Source of the DNA: Stentor coeruleus | Lineage: Eukaryota > Ciliophora > Heterotrichea > Heterotrichida > Stentoridae | DNA length: 64,000 bases | Assembly (NCBI GenBank): GCA_001970955.1 | Contig: MPUH01000013.1 | Span: 62,001-126,000 of the forward strand | Reading direction: 5' to 3' | Translations under genes and position numbers: made by a program | Shown here: positions 10,501-25,100 of the stretch, in pieces | Numbering within the stretch: the first letter of the stretch is position 1 | How the letters are laid out: each line of letters starts with the position of its first letter | The notes under the pieces: generated by a model | What the model was told of the DNA's origin: nothing | What the model saw: the letters and a program-made list of their open reading frames with translations, nothing else | Databases searched by the model: none

Positions 10501-13500
10501 GTGAAGTATAAAAACTGGTCCTTCAGTTAGGATATTGATACTTAAATTTTCACTTCCAGAAAGCAAAGTTTTATTACTAAAAACAGAAACTGTAAAATAT
10601 AATATTGAAGGTGGGAAAAGATTAGCTGGTATTTTTATAGCTCCTGGAACATTTTGATAAGTTAAAAAAAGTTTATAGTTTTCTGGTGATATTATGTCAT
10701 TATTTATCAAAGACCATTTTATGTTATAATCGTTTGATGGAAAACATGAATTGAGTTTTTTTATTGAAAACATGCAAGTGCTGGATGCAGGGCAGGAGTA
10801 ATCAATTGTTTTATCAAATTCTATAATTAAAAAAGTACTTTTTGAGATTGAAACTGATTTTGTTGTTGTACTTTGTATGTTAAGGACATTTTTAACTGTA
10901 AGTTCAATATTGATAATCCCTTCTATTAGGTTGGATGATATGATTTGTAAAATTTTTTTTGTGCTGAAATCTTGAATAATATTTTTAAATCCTAAGATTG
11001 ATGAAGTTACTCGCCATTGGTAAGTTAAAACAGTCCCTATTCCTGCAAAAGACAAACTTCCATCAATATCCAAGTTTTGACACTCATAAAATACGGTTGA
11101 TGGGGCTAAAATTATTGCTTGAGGATGTGGAATTGGTTCTAAATAAACTAGTTTTATAGACAAACTTGTATTTTGATATCCACAAACATATGAAGTCCCT
11201 TTGAGAAATCCATTATTTAGGGATATTGTTTCTGTAGTTATAGTGTTTCCATAGCCCAAATGAACAATTAAAGAATTGTTATCAGATGGATATTCACAAG
11301 AATAGTCGATACCAAGTTTTGAAATTAATGAAAATGGAAAAAGAATTTCACAAGGAACTGGGGTTATGGTTAAAGTGAAGTTAAAAACCAAGTCTTTTAA
11401 ATAGTTTGTTAATGACCCTGTTATATCATATGATTGTAACCATCTATAACAAATTGTGCATATGTTATTTAGCAGATATTGGTTTTCAGGACATTCACAT
11501 ATTTGTTTATCAGAGTTGAAAATCTCCCCGGTTTTACAAGTTATGCATGAGAGACTGGTGAGGTATTCGTTTTCAGGACATTGGCATAATGAATTCAATT
11601 CATTCCACTCAGCACCTTCTTGGCATTTCTTACATAAATTATCAATAAAATGTTCACCAATAGGACATTCACAAATATTTGTCGTATAATTCCAAACTTT
11701 CCCTTGTATACAAAGTATGCAAGTATTATTAAATAAAACTTCTTCATCTAAACATCCACAAACTTGAAAATCTTCATCCCAAACCATCCCATCAGGACAT
11801 CCTTGACAAATTCCATCAATTTCATAAGTATCAGGTAAACATTCACATAAACTTAAATCATTATTCCAAACAGCACCTTGAATACAAGTTATACATTTAC
11901 CATTATCATAATTTTGCCCATCAGGACAATAATCTTCAATAACAACTGAAGAATCTAAAACTCCATAATAAATTCCTTCAGCCAAAGCGTGAATTTTATA
12001 AGTGCCTATTTCATCAATAAAAAGATCATTAAAAGTCGCTTCTCCTAAAGATGTAATTTTTATAGTCTGTCCTTTAAGTTCATATTCAGGTTCTAGACTT
12101 AAACTGACTTCGAAATCCTTATCACTAAACAGTCTTATAAAATCAACTCCAATAAAAACATTAACTTTTATAATAAAAACATCAATAGCATAATTTGGCT
12201 GTATAATTTTTACATTTAAACCTATAAGTTCAACTTTTAAATATATTCCATATATAACAAACTCTAATGAAATCGCTTTTTCTACACCTTCTGATAAAGC
12301 TTGTATTTTATATACCCCTTCATTACTAATCATAAGATTATCAAATACAACTTGCCCTTCTATAGTTTCTCTATTTAAATCCCCAACAAGTTCTCCATCA
12401 GGATCAAGGTTTAATATTACAATCAAAGATGTTGTATATAANAGGATCAAGGTTTAATATTACAATCAAAGATGTTGTATATAAATCAACATATAAACAA
12501 CTTTTATAAATTTTCACAATTACTGAGAATACTGAAAAAATGTTATCGGGCTAAATAGAATTTACTATAAGATTGTCTTTAAAAGATAATAAAGCACAAA
12601 GATTTTGTATTGTTATTGTAGAACTTGCNAATCAACATATAAACAACTTTTATAAATTTTCACAATTACTGAGAATACTGAAAAAATGTTATCAGGCTAA
12701 ATAGAATTTACTATAAGATTGTCTTTAAAAGATAATAAAGCACAAAGATTTTGTATTGTTATTGTAGAACTTGCATCATATGTTGTGTCACTTGTTGCTG
12801 ATATGGTAAAATCCCCTAATGTTGATAAGGATAAATCTGTGAAAATGAGGATTCCATTATTAGTTGACCCTGATAAAGATATTTGAATTGTTGTATCTTG
12901 GAATATGATTAAGTTGATAATAATTTCAGTACTTTCACTTAATGTTAAACTAGAATCAACAAAAACTTCTAAGGTTATAGTAAACAGATTTCCAAGCTCA
13001 AGGTTCTAAATATTATTTACAGTATCGCTTAAGGTTATTTTTATATAATCCTTAGTTTTAACTGAAAAAGTTTGAGAAAACTCTGATTTAATCCCATCAG
13101 CCGATGCAAAAAACGCATAAAGTCCTTCAGTATTTATACTTAGATTCGTAAAAGTTATCAAACCAGATGAGCTTGTCCCAGTCAAACTTCCTTGAATATT
13201 TTCATTACTCGGCGACATATCTAAATTCACATTATAACTCCCTGATGTGTAAATATTTGTCGTAAAATAAACTTCTACTGTCAAAGAAAAACTTTCACCA
13301 AGATCAAGCTAATTATTTTTTACATTATCGAGTACTATGATTTTTAAGTATATTTCTGTAAGTGTACCAGTTATTTGTATATAACTTGAAGCTTCAGAAA
13401 AAATGTTAGAACTAGTGGCAATGAGCTGATAATAACCATAAGCCATAAATGACAAGTTTTCAAATATTGCATCACCATTTACAGTTTCTCCAAGCAAGTA

Positions 13501-14316
13501 ACCAAAAAGCTGTTTCCCTCCAATGACAGCCAAATACACCATAACAGTATCCACAGTTTTCATCCCAGTGTTATCATAAACTTCAATAATTGCTGTAAAA
13601 GTTTCAGCAATAGCTTTAGGCTATATATCCATTACCATACTTCCACTAATCCCCACAACAAGACTATAATCATTTGACGAGCTTACATAAATCTGAAAGC
13701 TTTTTGTTACATAAACTGAATATTCTCCATCAAAACATTCAGCAATTAAATTTTTAACCCCAGGTGTTATCATATAAATATCAAATTGAGTTTCTAATGA
13801 TGTTAATTCTGATATAGTTTCCCCATAAACAGTTTCAGTTTTTGAATCTGAAATTTTATAATAACATGATATTGCATTACCACCTATACTCCATTGTGTA
13901 TATAAACTTATACTAAAAATCTCATTTATAAGTACTGATGTTTTACTGATTGTAGTTGTTAAAGGATAACAATCATTATTTGAAGTCCTTGTATAAGTTT
14001 GTGAATATGATGAATCAAATCCTTTTGCTGAGGCAACAAGATGGAAAGTTCCAAGGCACCAGAAATAAAGTTTAAAGCTTGAAGTTCCTGAAATTGTTGT
14101 AAGTTCCCATATGGATTCTGTTGTCAAAGGTGGGTAAGCATAAAGCTGGATTTTTGTCCCAGTGATTGGATTTAAAAGATCTAAAGAGGTGTAAATTGAT
14201 ACTGAACCTTTGACTATGACACCATCCTATATGTGATTTACGAAGGTTAGGCTACTGAATTTAAGATAGTCCCCACAGATTGTTTGAAATGATAAAAATA
14301 AGAGGTAAATGTTCAT
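7564..14316 (-). CDS. Polycystin-1/REJ-like receptor, Cys-rich paralogue
   Basis: The gene starts at ATG 14316 with a signal peptide (MNIYLLFLSFQTICG). Its 15-nt introns are 14227-14241, 13621-13635, 13309-13323, 13006-13020 and 12697-12711 (duplicated at 12551-12565); a sixth candidate, ending CAG, is 12199-12213. With contig duplicates removed the product is about 2,160 residues. Order: N-terminal domain; about five Ig-like beta modules; six to seven EGF-like Cys-rich repeats (nt about 11930-11450, recurring CxCPxxxY/F and CxxC); a PKD/REJ-like ectodomain; a GPS motif at nt about 8760-8650 (ending CACNHLSFFS); one helix, a 140-residue cytosolic linker, then about four helices. GPS sites are autoproteolysed in polycystin-1 and adhesion GPCRs. 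No PLAT domain is seen in the linker. It is head-to-head with its paralogue at 16181. A cell-surface receptor role is inferred. Confidence 0.85.
12400..12774. repeat. Two nested contig-join duplicates around N12442 and N12629
   Basis: 12400-12441 is repeated at 12443-12484 (42 bp, N at 12442), and 12484-12628 is repeated at 12630-12774 (145 bp, N at 12629, one G/A mismatch). Together they add 189 nt inside the minus-strand receptor gene. Each disturbs the frame and collapsing both restores it. The mismatch suggests allelic or near-identical contigs. Confidence 0.88.
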
Positions 14317-16180
14317 TTTATTAGCTTATGGTTAATTTGAAATGGAATTTGATGGATTTAAGGATAAGAAAGGAGGTTTTTTGTTTTGGGTTGTAAGATG
14401 AAAGTGTTTGGAATTTTGAAAAGATTTTTTTTAATTCCTAGTGCTAGGGAAACTTTAGATCGTTTTATAAAATATTTAAATTAATCGATATATGTTGAGT
14501 TTTTTTAATCGAATGCATTAAAAGAATTTGTGATATAAAATTTAGGGATATGTATAAGCAAGAAACTGTGATTTTTGTGGAAAAAATTGAAATTTTATAA
14601 AGAAAATTGTGATGCATTATAAACATATTGGTAACTCTTGTTGTAAAAGATTAAAGAATCGATGTGATGATAATGTTTTTTAATGCTAGTTTTATTTGAA
14701 AAGATGATGATGGTATTTCACTTCATCATCCATATGAATTTCTATTAAAAAAATATTTCTTAGCATATTTTTAACCAAAATAGCATGTTAGTTAAGTAAT
14801 CAGACTATAATCACCCAGTCTGATTTCCGTAATTTTAAAACTTTTAGGATTAAAGACAAAATTTATATCTCAAGCCATCTCATAAATGGTCTTTATATTT
14901 CAAAATACCTCATAAGATCATTATTCAAGCTAGAAAAAAAAATCATTCTTCAATATTAGCTATTAATATCTTACCCTAACTTGTATTGTATATTAAAATT
15001 AATCTTAAAAAAGATTTTACAAATAATATACTTCTACTTTATTTTTCTCTTGTCTTCTTGTCTTTAATTATCTTTTTTAATTTTCCACTTTCATATAAGC
15101 TTAAAAACAATAAAAGTATATACTACAAACCTTTTAATTCTGTGATAAAATTATCAATTGAAATATTTGTTATTATATTCCCAAACTAAATATGATTAGA
15201 TGCTAGGAATTCAAAGAAAAACATAACAATAATCTAACAGAAAATCTTAGATGTTCCAAATAAAAGATATAAGTAGCTTGCTTATTTTTGTTATTTTTAG
15301 AGTCATCTATGCCTTTTTTTTAAAAATTAATTTCTGATTCTTTAAGTATATAATACAATATAATATAGGATAAATTTACAGAAAGCATTGCAATTTTACA
15401 ATATTTCATGACAATAAAGTCTTTTGGGGAATATTCTTCAAGTATTTATATTTTTTCTCATTGCTTTTGTTGTGAATAGCCCAAAAAATTGTATTTGACC
15501 TAGAATAAGGATAATTTTTTTTTGCGTATTTTGTAATCTTATTCTTTAAAGTGTAAAATATTTTAATTGGAATGGAATGCAGATTATATACACAATTTAC
15601 TAGTTAAGTTTATAATATTAAAGAATTAGCATGATTAAAAAAAGATCACTGAACTTGGCTTATACTTTTTATACTCTAATAGAACTAAAAATGGGGAAAA
15701 ATTAGGATTAAGTTCAGAGCTTTTGAAAAAGTACTGCTATAATAGATAGCATTCAAAAAAAAAATACTAAACAAATGTAATATGCAAACTTTTTCATATT
15801 GAAAATCAATAATAGACTATCAATAAAAATACTAAAGCGACATGATATCTTCAAATTTCATTTGATAATTTTTTAATTATTATTTATTTATATATCATGC
15901 TTATTCACTTTTTAAGCTTTATGCATCCAGTCGAACTGTTTTCTATTTCTAATTAAACACTTTCTTATTCTTATTTTTTCTATATAATTTCTATAAATTA
16001 TAAGAAATTTATGTTTCTCACAATAAAAGTCTACCTATATGGTATATCGAAAATTAAGCTTATTACAGTTTAACTTAAAACTTCATCTATTTTCAAGATC
16101 CAAAAGTGCACATCTTGTGCGAATATTTTAATTTTTTCTATATTTTTCCTACAAAAATTTAGCTAATAAACCCTTATAAA
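14317..16180. promoter_or_regulatory. Divergent promoter region between paralogous receptors
   Basis: A 1.86-kb head-to-head spacer. Next to 14317 the plus strand is G/T-rich and C-poor, and towards 16181 it is G-poor, so each gene has its own G-depleted sense-strand flank. A 67-codon hydrophobic frame at 14986-15189 has no ATG at its start and is not called. No RNA gene or known element was recognised. Confidence 0.5.
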
Positions 16181-19100
16181 ATGTTTTATTTATGGTACCT
16201 TTTACAACTATCCACAGTCCTCAGTGATTATCTTACTTTTAGCAGCATGAGCTTCGTAATTTTAACATAGATCGATGTTCAAGCAGTAGGTTCAGTTTCT
16301 ATTTTCACTTCTTCAGGGTTCATAAATCCAATTTCAGATATAATTATCCGATTACACTCACATCCTTCTCTAACAATAGAATCATATTGGGAAGTGACAA
16401 CAATCAAAGGGATAGCGAATTTTAGCATAAATTTCTGGTGTATGGGAACTTTTCAAATTGTAGCAACATCTCAAGGAATCAAAAAAGCCTATTCAGAAAT
16501 CTTCACCAGAGCCACAAATGATCATTGTTCTCCTTTATCAATAAACCTAAGCAAAAATTCAGTACTTATTAATGAGCCTTTTAAAGTTAGTCTTTATACA
16601 CAATTGAGTATTGGTGGGAATAAAATTTCATGCTTTTACAAAATTGTTGACTCTAATTATGAAATGGTTTATGGAAATTCTAAATCAAGTTCATCTGTTA
16701 AAGATATTGAACTTGAGATTTATATGGAAACACCTGGGGTAAAGCATATGATTGCAGAATGTTATGGTGGAGATTATTATTCTTATGTAACTAATAGTTT
16801 TCAAATTTATGTAAGTTCAACAGATGATTATAAAATTGTTATGAATATTCTAAATGAGGTAATGGATATAAAGCCAAAAAGTGTAGCTGAGATTTTTTCA
16901 GTAAAAGTTCAAGTTTATGATAGTGAAGGAATAATAATAAATGAAAAGCATACTGTTTACCTTATGGTTATAGGAAATAATGAACTTTTTGGATATGTTT
17001 TTGGAGGTGTTTCGGCTGGAGAAACTTCTTTTTCTAATTTGTCATTTATGGCTATGGGATGCTATCAATTAATAGCAACAAGTTCTAATATATTTTCTAA
17101 TCCTACAAACATGATTTATATAAATAAAAAACTTTCTGATAAATACTTGAAAATTATTGTTGATGAGAAAGTAATTATTACTTAGCTTGGGGTTAATGAA
17201 TTATTTGCCCTTACAGTGCAGATTTTTTTTGAAACCAGTTTATACACTGCAGGGAGTTATGAAGTTGATGCATCAATAACTGATTATAATAAGGTTCTTA
17301 AAGGCAATATTATTGGGAAAAGCATTTTAGGCCAAGTGATATTTAATAATTTTTTTATCAACACCGAAGGAATTTACGCTTATTATGCATCAGCTCAAGG
17401 GACAATAGGACAATATTCTAAAACTTTTTGGGTTGTAACAAAGGACTATATCAAAATTACTTTAAACAGCACAGTAAGAGTTATTTAGAATATAATGTTT
17501 GGAGATATGTTTACAATTACTTTAGAAGTTTTTATTGATAAAAATTTTACAGTAAGCGAATATGAAATAACAACAATCAAGTTACTGATTTTACAAGGAT
17601 CTGATATTAAAACAGAGCTTTCAGGGTTAACTACAAATGGGATATTAGCATTTAAAAACTTATATTTATTAGAATCAGGAAAATATAATATATCAGTAAA
17701 AAGTGATACTACTCATGATGCAAATTACGCATTAACAATATTTGGTTGCGCTTTATTAAATTTTACTAATAATTTTATAGTGATTTTTATTTAGCCTTAT
17801 TATCAAGAGTTAGTATTTTCAGTTACTGTAACAATATTTACAAATTGTTTATTTACTGAAATCAATAAATTAGACACAGTTGTTTATTTAAGTCTTGATC
17901 CTCAAGGGGAAATGACTGGAGTTTTAAGCCGAAATGTTGTAGAAGGAAAAGCTTTATTTGAAAATTTGACAATATTGACTGAAGGGACATATGAAATCCA
18001 TGCAACAGGAGAAAATATTCAAAAGGCAATATCAGAAAAATTTACAATAAAAGGACTTTATTTGAAAGTTCATTTGATTGGCTTAGAAGTAAAGACTATA
18101 TAGCCAAAAAAAACATATGATTCATTTACAATTCATGTTGAAGTTTACATTGGTGCAGATTTATCAAGGATTTTTAATGAAAAAAGTATTGAAGTTGGTT
18201 TAAGTCTAACTCCTAAAGCAAATATTAAAGGAAAAAATATCACTTCAACTGTTTCTGGGCTTGCAACTTTTAATGATCTTTATATTAATGAATTAGGGAT
18301 TTATGAAATTTATTCTTTTTCAGAAAAAGCTCATAAAGGTAATTTAAGTATGCTAATGAATATAACTTATAATTCTTGTGCTAAATTGACATTTACAAAT
18401 GATAAAATAGTAATTTCTACTTAGCCTGATAATATTCTTTCTGTATTTTCAGTTACTGTAAAAATCTATACAAGTTGTTTGTTTATTGAATTATTTAACT
18501 TAACTACAAATGTTTGTTTAAGTTTTTATCCTGAAGAAAAAATTATGGGAATTTTATGCAATAATGCTTTAGAAGGAAATACTATTTTTGAAAATTTAAC
18601 AATAATGAATAAAGGGACTTATAAAATAATAGCTAAAGGAAAAAATACTCAAGAAGGTATTTTGGATGAGTTTATAATTAATGATCTTTATTTTAATGCT
18701 AGTTTGATTGGCTTGGATGCAATGACTATTTAGCCAGAAAGCACATTTGATTTGTTTACAATTATGGTTGGAGTTTATGTTGGTGATGAGTTTTTGAAAA
18801 TTTTTGATGAGAAAAGCCTTGATGTCAGTTTGAGAATAGTCCCTAAAATAGAATTAAATGAGAATTCGACTTATTCAGTTAATTCAACAGATCCAACAAA
18901 TTCAAATAATTCAACAAATCCAACTAATTCAGCAAATGCAACAAATTCAAATAATTCAACAAATGCAGCAAATTCAACTAATGCAACTAATTCAACAAAT
19001 TCAACAAATTCAACAAATTCAACAAATTCAACAAATTCAACAAATTCAACAAATTCAACAAATTCAACTGATTTAACAAAGTCAACAAATTCGAAAATTT

Positions 19101-22100
19101 TTAAAAATTCAACAATTTCTGGAGTTGCAGTTTTTAATAACCTTCAGATTGATCAAATAGGAATTTATGAAATTCATTTTTCTGCAAACGGAGTTCATCA
19201 AGGAAATCTAAGCACATTAGTGAATATTACTTACAATCCTTGTGCTAAACTAAGTTTTATAAATAATACAATAGTAATTTCCACTTAGCCTGATAACACT
19301 TATTTTGTATTTTCAGTTGCTGTAGCAATCTATAAGAATTGCTCATTTCCTGAAATATTTAACTTGACAACTAAAGTTGATTTAAGTCTTGATCCTAAAG
19401 GGGAAATGACAGGAGTTCTAAGCAAAAATACTTTAGAAGGACAAGTAATATTTGAAAATTTAACAATTTTGACAGAAGGAATATTTAAACTGGAAGCAAC
19501 AGCAGAAAGAATTCAAAAAGCAGTCTCAGATAATTTTGCAATAAATGGTCTTTATTTGAAAGTTACTTTAGTTGGTTTAGAGGTAAAAACTATTTAGCCA
19601 GAAAGTATATTTGATTTGTTTACTATCAAAGCTGAAGTCTATGTTGGAGAAAATTTTTTGAGAGTTTTTGATAACAAAAATTTTGAGGTCAGTCTGAGCC
19701 TAGTTTCTGAAATAGATAATTCAACAGATTCAACAGATTCAACAGATTCAACAGATTCAACAGATTCAGCAGATTCAACAGATTCAACAGATTCAACAGA
19801 TTCAACAGATTCAACAGATTCAACAGATTCAACAGATTCAATAGATTCGATAGATTTGGTAAATTCAACAACTATAAAAAAAACAACACATTCTGGGATA
19901 GCAGTTTTTAATAATCTTTATATTGATAAATTAGGAGTTTATGAAATTGATTGTTCTGCAGAGGGAGTTCATCAAGGAAATCCAAGTACAAAAGTGAATA
20001 TAACTTATAATTATTGTGCTAGAATAAACTTTATAAATAACGAAATAGTAATTACTACTTAGCCTGATAACAAATTCTTTATTTTCTCAATAACTGTAGA
20101 AATCTTTACAAACTGTTCATTTACTGAAATATCTAATTTAACAACTAAAGTTGATTTAAATCTTGAGCCTAAAGGGGAAATGGCAGGCGTTCTAAGCAAA
20201 AATACTTTAGAAGGACAAGTAATATTTGAAAATTTAACAATATTAAGTGAAGGAACATTTAAACTGCAAGCAACAGCAGAAACAGTTCAAAAAGCAGTAT
20301 CAGAGAATTTTACAATAAATGGTCTTTATTTGAATATTAGTTTAGATGATTCGGAGGTAAAAATTATTTAGCCAAAAAGCACATTTGATTTGTTTACTAT
20401 CGAAGCTAAAGTCTATATTGGAGAAAATTTTATAAGAGTTCTTGATCAGGAAAGCATTGAAGTCAGTCTGAGCCTAGATCCTAAAGCTAATCTTAAAGGA
20501 AAAATTATTGATTCAACAGTTGCTGGGGTTGCAGTTTTCAATAACCTTAGCATTGATAAATTAGGAAGTTATCAAATTTATTCTTCTGCAGAAGGAGTTT
20601 ATCAAGGAAATTTATCTGAATTAATTAATATCATTTATGATCCTTGTGCTAAGCTAACCTTTATAGATAATAAAACAGTAACTTTCACTTAGCCCGAAAA
20701 TATTTTCTCTCTATTCTCAGCTACTATGAAAATATATACAGATTGTTTATTCATTAATGAATTTGAACTAAATGCAATTGCTACTTTAATACTCGACCCA
20801 GAAGAAGAAATTATGGGAAATGCAATTACACAAATTATTGAAGGAAAGGCAACATTTAATAATCTCACAATAAAAAAAGCAGGAATATATCATTTAATAG
20901 CAGTATCAGAAAAAGTCCATGAAGCAATATCAAATACTTTTACAATAAATGCTCTATATTTCAAAATAAGTTTAATTGGCACAGAAGTAAGAATTATATA
21001 GACAAATCGTGTTGGAGGATTTTTCAGTATTAAAGCTGAAATTTTTGTCGGTGAGCAATTTCTAAGAAGCTTTAATGAGAAAAATTTTGAAGTCAGTCTA
21101 ACCCTAGTTCCTGAAATAAACTTAAGCGGAAATACTACAAAATCAACATCATCAGGAGTTGCAGTCTTTGATAATCTACATATTGATAAACTAGGTGTCT
21201 ATGAAATTCATGCATCATCATCATCATTAGATATTCTTGAAACCAATTCTAAAGTAAAAATGAATATCACAAATCATCATCATCATTAGATATTCTTGAA
21301 ACCAATTCTAAAGTAAAAATGAATATCACAAATGATTGTCCTGAGAATTATTTCCCATTAAACAACATCTGTACATTTTGTTATAGATGGTTACAATCCA
21401 AAGACATTTCAGTATCTCTAACCAATTATTTAAAAGATCTAATTTTCTATTTCACTATTAGTGTAGACCCTGTATCCTGTGAAATTTTATTCCCAGAATC
21501 ATTATTATATAAATTCGGTGTTGGATATTCATGTGAATATTCTATCAATAACAATTTTTTAACAGTCCATCTTGGCTACAACAATTTTTTATCAGAAGAA
21601 ACAATAAATTTAAACTCAGGATTACTAAAAGGTACTGACCCTATTTGTGGATATGAAAAAACAAATCTTAATGCGAAAATTGTTTATGTAGAACCCCTTC
21701 CACAACCTGAAGCAAAAATTTTAGCCCCATCCATAGTGTTGTATGAATGTGAAAATTTAAACATTGATGGAGGTTTGTCAACATCAGGTATAAAATCAAT
21801 TTTATACTACAAATGGAAAGTGACATCATCAATTTCAAGCTTTAAAAATGAAACTAAAGACTTTAGCACAAATAGTACTTTTGAAATCCTATCATCAAAT
21901 CTTGTTGAAGGGGTAATAAACGTTGAACTTACAGTTAAAAATTATTTAAATTCCAAAAACACTACAACTAAATCAGTCTTAAGCGCAAAAAGTACTAATT
22001 TGTTAATAGAATTTGATGAAACAACGAAATACTCCTGCTTGGTTTCAAAAACATGCATGTTTTCAATAAAAAAAATCAAATCTTGCCTTCAATCAGATGA

Positions 22101-25100
22101 CTACATTATAACATGGTCTTTAAAAAACGATTATATTCTCACATCAGAAAATCTTATATTTTTCTGGGTATTCCAAAACATCCCAGAGGCGATAAAAATC
22201 CCAGCAAAACTTTTCCCTCCATCAACCCTTTATTTTTCCGTCAATGTTTCAAGTAAAAAATCCTCTCTTTCAGGTATCCAGGATCTCATAATTACAATAG
22301 AAGCTGAAGAGCCTGTTTTTATATTAAAACCATTAAGTGGAAGTGTATCATCATTAACAAATTTAACCCTTGATGCAAGTAATAGTTTTTCAACAAGTTC
22401 AACTGGGGAAATTGAAATTACTTGGTTTTGTTCATATAAAAACTCAAAATGCGCTTTTGATTATGATGAAAATGGTATAGAAATAATAATACCAAAAGTA
22501 GTAGCAGAAGCTCATGAAGTTGATTTTATTAGTATTACTTTATCAGATACTAATAATTTAAGGAGACTTACTGAATCAGTAATAAGTGTTTCTAGTATTT
22601 TTGAGCCAAGTTTTGTTGATTGGATTGTCCCTAGTGTTTATATATGCGAATATTATACTGGAACTCAACCAAATGTTGTGAGTTCAAATAAAGATTTTGT
22701 TTTAATAGCAATTATTGAAGAAAATGGTAATAGTTATATACCAGATTGGGAAATTGTTAATGAAACTAAAGCTTTTAACACCCCTTCAAATCAGTTTGTA
22801 ATAAGTATTAATCCTTTTGAACTTACATCAGGATTAGAATATCAGATAAAATTCCTAGCAACAGATCAAAACAATCATCAAAGTTTTTTTTATTACAAGT
22901 TTTATATAAACACCCCACCTTTGTCTGGGACTTTTAGTGTAACTCCAAGCCAAGGGGTGGAAATGGACACGGTTTTTGAATTACTAGCAAATGGGTGGAG
23001 TGATTTTGAAGAAAATTATCCTCTTTCTTATGTTTTTGGGTGTATTTTTAATAAGGCTCGTGTTGTTATTTTACCTTTTTCACAAATAGCATACGGGAAT
23101 GTGATGTTACCTTATTTAACCAAACAAATGACATTGTTTGTAAAAGTTTATGATTCATTAGAGGATTATACTGAAATTTTTACAAGTATACAAATGAGTG
23201 TTAATGAAAAAATCAATATTCCTCAATATGTAAGTTCATTTGAAGCACTTATGGAAAATGCACTTCCAGATGAAATTCCTTTAAACCTATTAACTTTTGC
23301 TTCACTTACTGTGAATAGGGACCTTTCGATAAATGGGACATTTTTAAACAGGACTTCTGATGTTGTAGAAAATATGAATGAAAATTTCGATATTGGGATT
23401 GATTATCTGATAAAATCTTCAGGAATATTTTTACCAACACAAAATACTTTCGACCTTTATATAGAAATACTTAATATTTTTACTCTGAATCCGTATTTAA
23501 GATCAGATGATAATTTTAATAAAACAATCAATGCTCTAAGTACTGTTTTGAATATAAATGAAGATTTAGGTTTAAGTGTAACAGAAGCAAATCGTATATT
23601 AAGTACAATAATTAACTCTATTGAACTTAATAAAGAACTTATTTACAATAAAACTCAAAACCTTAAAATAATCTCAACATTTACTGATACTATTTCTTTA
23701 AGACTTATAGAGAATATTGTTAATAATCAAAATATTTCAACTACCAAGAATAATATTACTATGGATATTGTATCAGTTCCAGCACTAAACTTAAACAATT
23801 TATCTTTAGAATCATCATCAAAATCTGGAGCTTCAGTTACTTTTCCTTATGATTTTGCATCTATAATGAACTTTTCTTCAGAAAGCACATATGCTGTTTC
23901 TTTAACTGATTTGAATATTATTGAAAGTGATTCTAACTCAACCCCTACAATTGTATCAGTTAGTATTTTCTCAACTTTGAATATTTCTCAAATAAATGTC
24001 AAACTTAAAAATTCGTATATTAATATAAGAATCCCAGTTTATAACATTGAAGAAATTACATCTCCTAAGTGTTTTTATCTAGATGAAATTAACAATAAAT
24101 GGTCCAAAAACGGTTGTAAAATAGTATCAAACGATGAAAAATCGATTCTCTGTGCTTGTAATCATTTATCATATTTTTCAGCAGGTGATGAGACAATAGG
24201 TCAAGGTTTTATCCCTACTCCAAATGAAGGTCAAACTGATAATAACAATAAATCTGATCTAAATATATCACCAAAAGTATCTTCTGAAGGATATTATTTT
24301 CTTGGAGTTATTTTATTTGTATACATAATTCTTTTTGTTATTACATTTCTTAAAGATAAAAAAGACTTAAAATTTATTTTAGAAAAACTTAATAACCCGA
24401 TAAACCAAGATAGCACTCAAAGAACCCAAAATGAGATAAGGTCATCTATACCAAAATCATTTAGTATAAACATAAAACAAATACAAAAAAAAGTTATAAA
24501 AAATATAAATGAACCACAACAAGAGATAATATTAAGAGAAAATATTTCTGAACAAGATAACTCAGATGATGTTGTTGAAAATATCAAGAAGAAAAATGAT
24601 ATTTGTAAATCACAGCCAAAAGGATTTTATATAATACTTCAAAAACATAAACTTTTAGGATTAATTTTCTATAACAATCCAAGACAATCTAGGATAATTA
24701 GATGTACTGTTTTTATTTTGGTTATTTTAGGGAATATGCACTTAATTGGAGTTTTTTATGATAATAGTTATGAAAGGAGTGAGGAGAAAAACAGTTCTAC
24801 ATTTTCAGAAGGGATTAAAAATTATAACAATAAAGATTTTGCTATCATGGTATTTTCATTGTTGATTATGATTGTTATAGAAATATTGATCATTATGCTA
24901 CTTGTTGAAAAACCAATTGATTTTGAGAAAGGAAAAGAAGAAGCTTTGAGAGTTATTAAAAAAAATATTATAAAACGTATTTGTGGAATGATATTATGTT
25001 TGACAATTATTGTGTATTTCACTTATAGTATTTGTATTTTTGTCAATAATNAAAATATTATAAAACGTATTTGTGGAATGATATTATGTTTGACAATTAT

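Larger units (their letters stand above)
17795..21001 (+). repeat. Tandem two-module repeat, about 630 nt per unit, about 4 copies
   Basis: Distances between successive intron ends are 309, 321, 309, 555, 309, 465, 309, 321 and 309 nt. The exons alternate between a 98-residue module (ending before introns of the type GTAAAGACTATATAG) and a 102-residue module (ending before introns of the type GTAATTTCTACTTAG). The 555- and 465-nt members are the 102-residue type enlarged by NST or DST tracts. The paralogue on the minus strand has only one such pair, so the expansion is specific to this copy. Confidence 0.9.

Noticed and set aside
14986-15189. 67-codon hydrophobic frame in the divergent receptor promoter.
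   Set aside because: No ATG start; Phe/Ile/Leu-rich frames are expected in T-rich DNA.
17171-21001. Repeated in-frame TAG codons in the module-expanded receptor could mean UAG is read as Gln, since one paralogue has CAG at the matching site.
   Set aside because: Every TAG ends a 15-nt segment starting GT (once GC) with A at position 10, never TAA, and frames of up to 1,600 codons elsewhere contain no UAA/UAG. Short introns explain all cases better.
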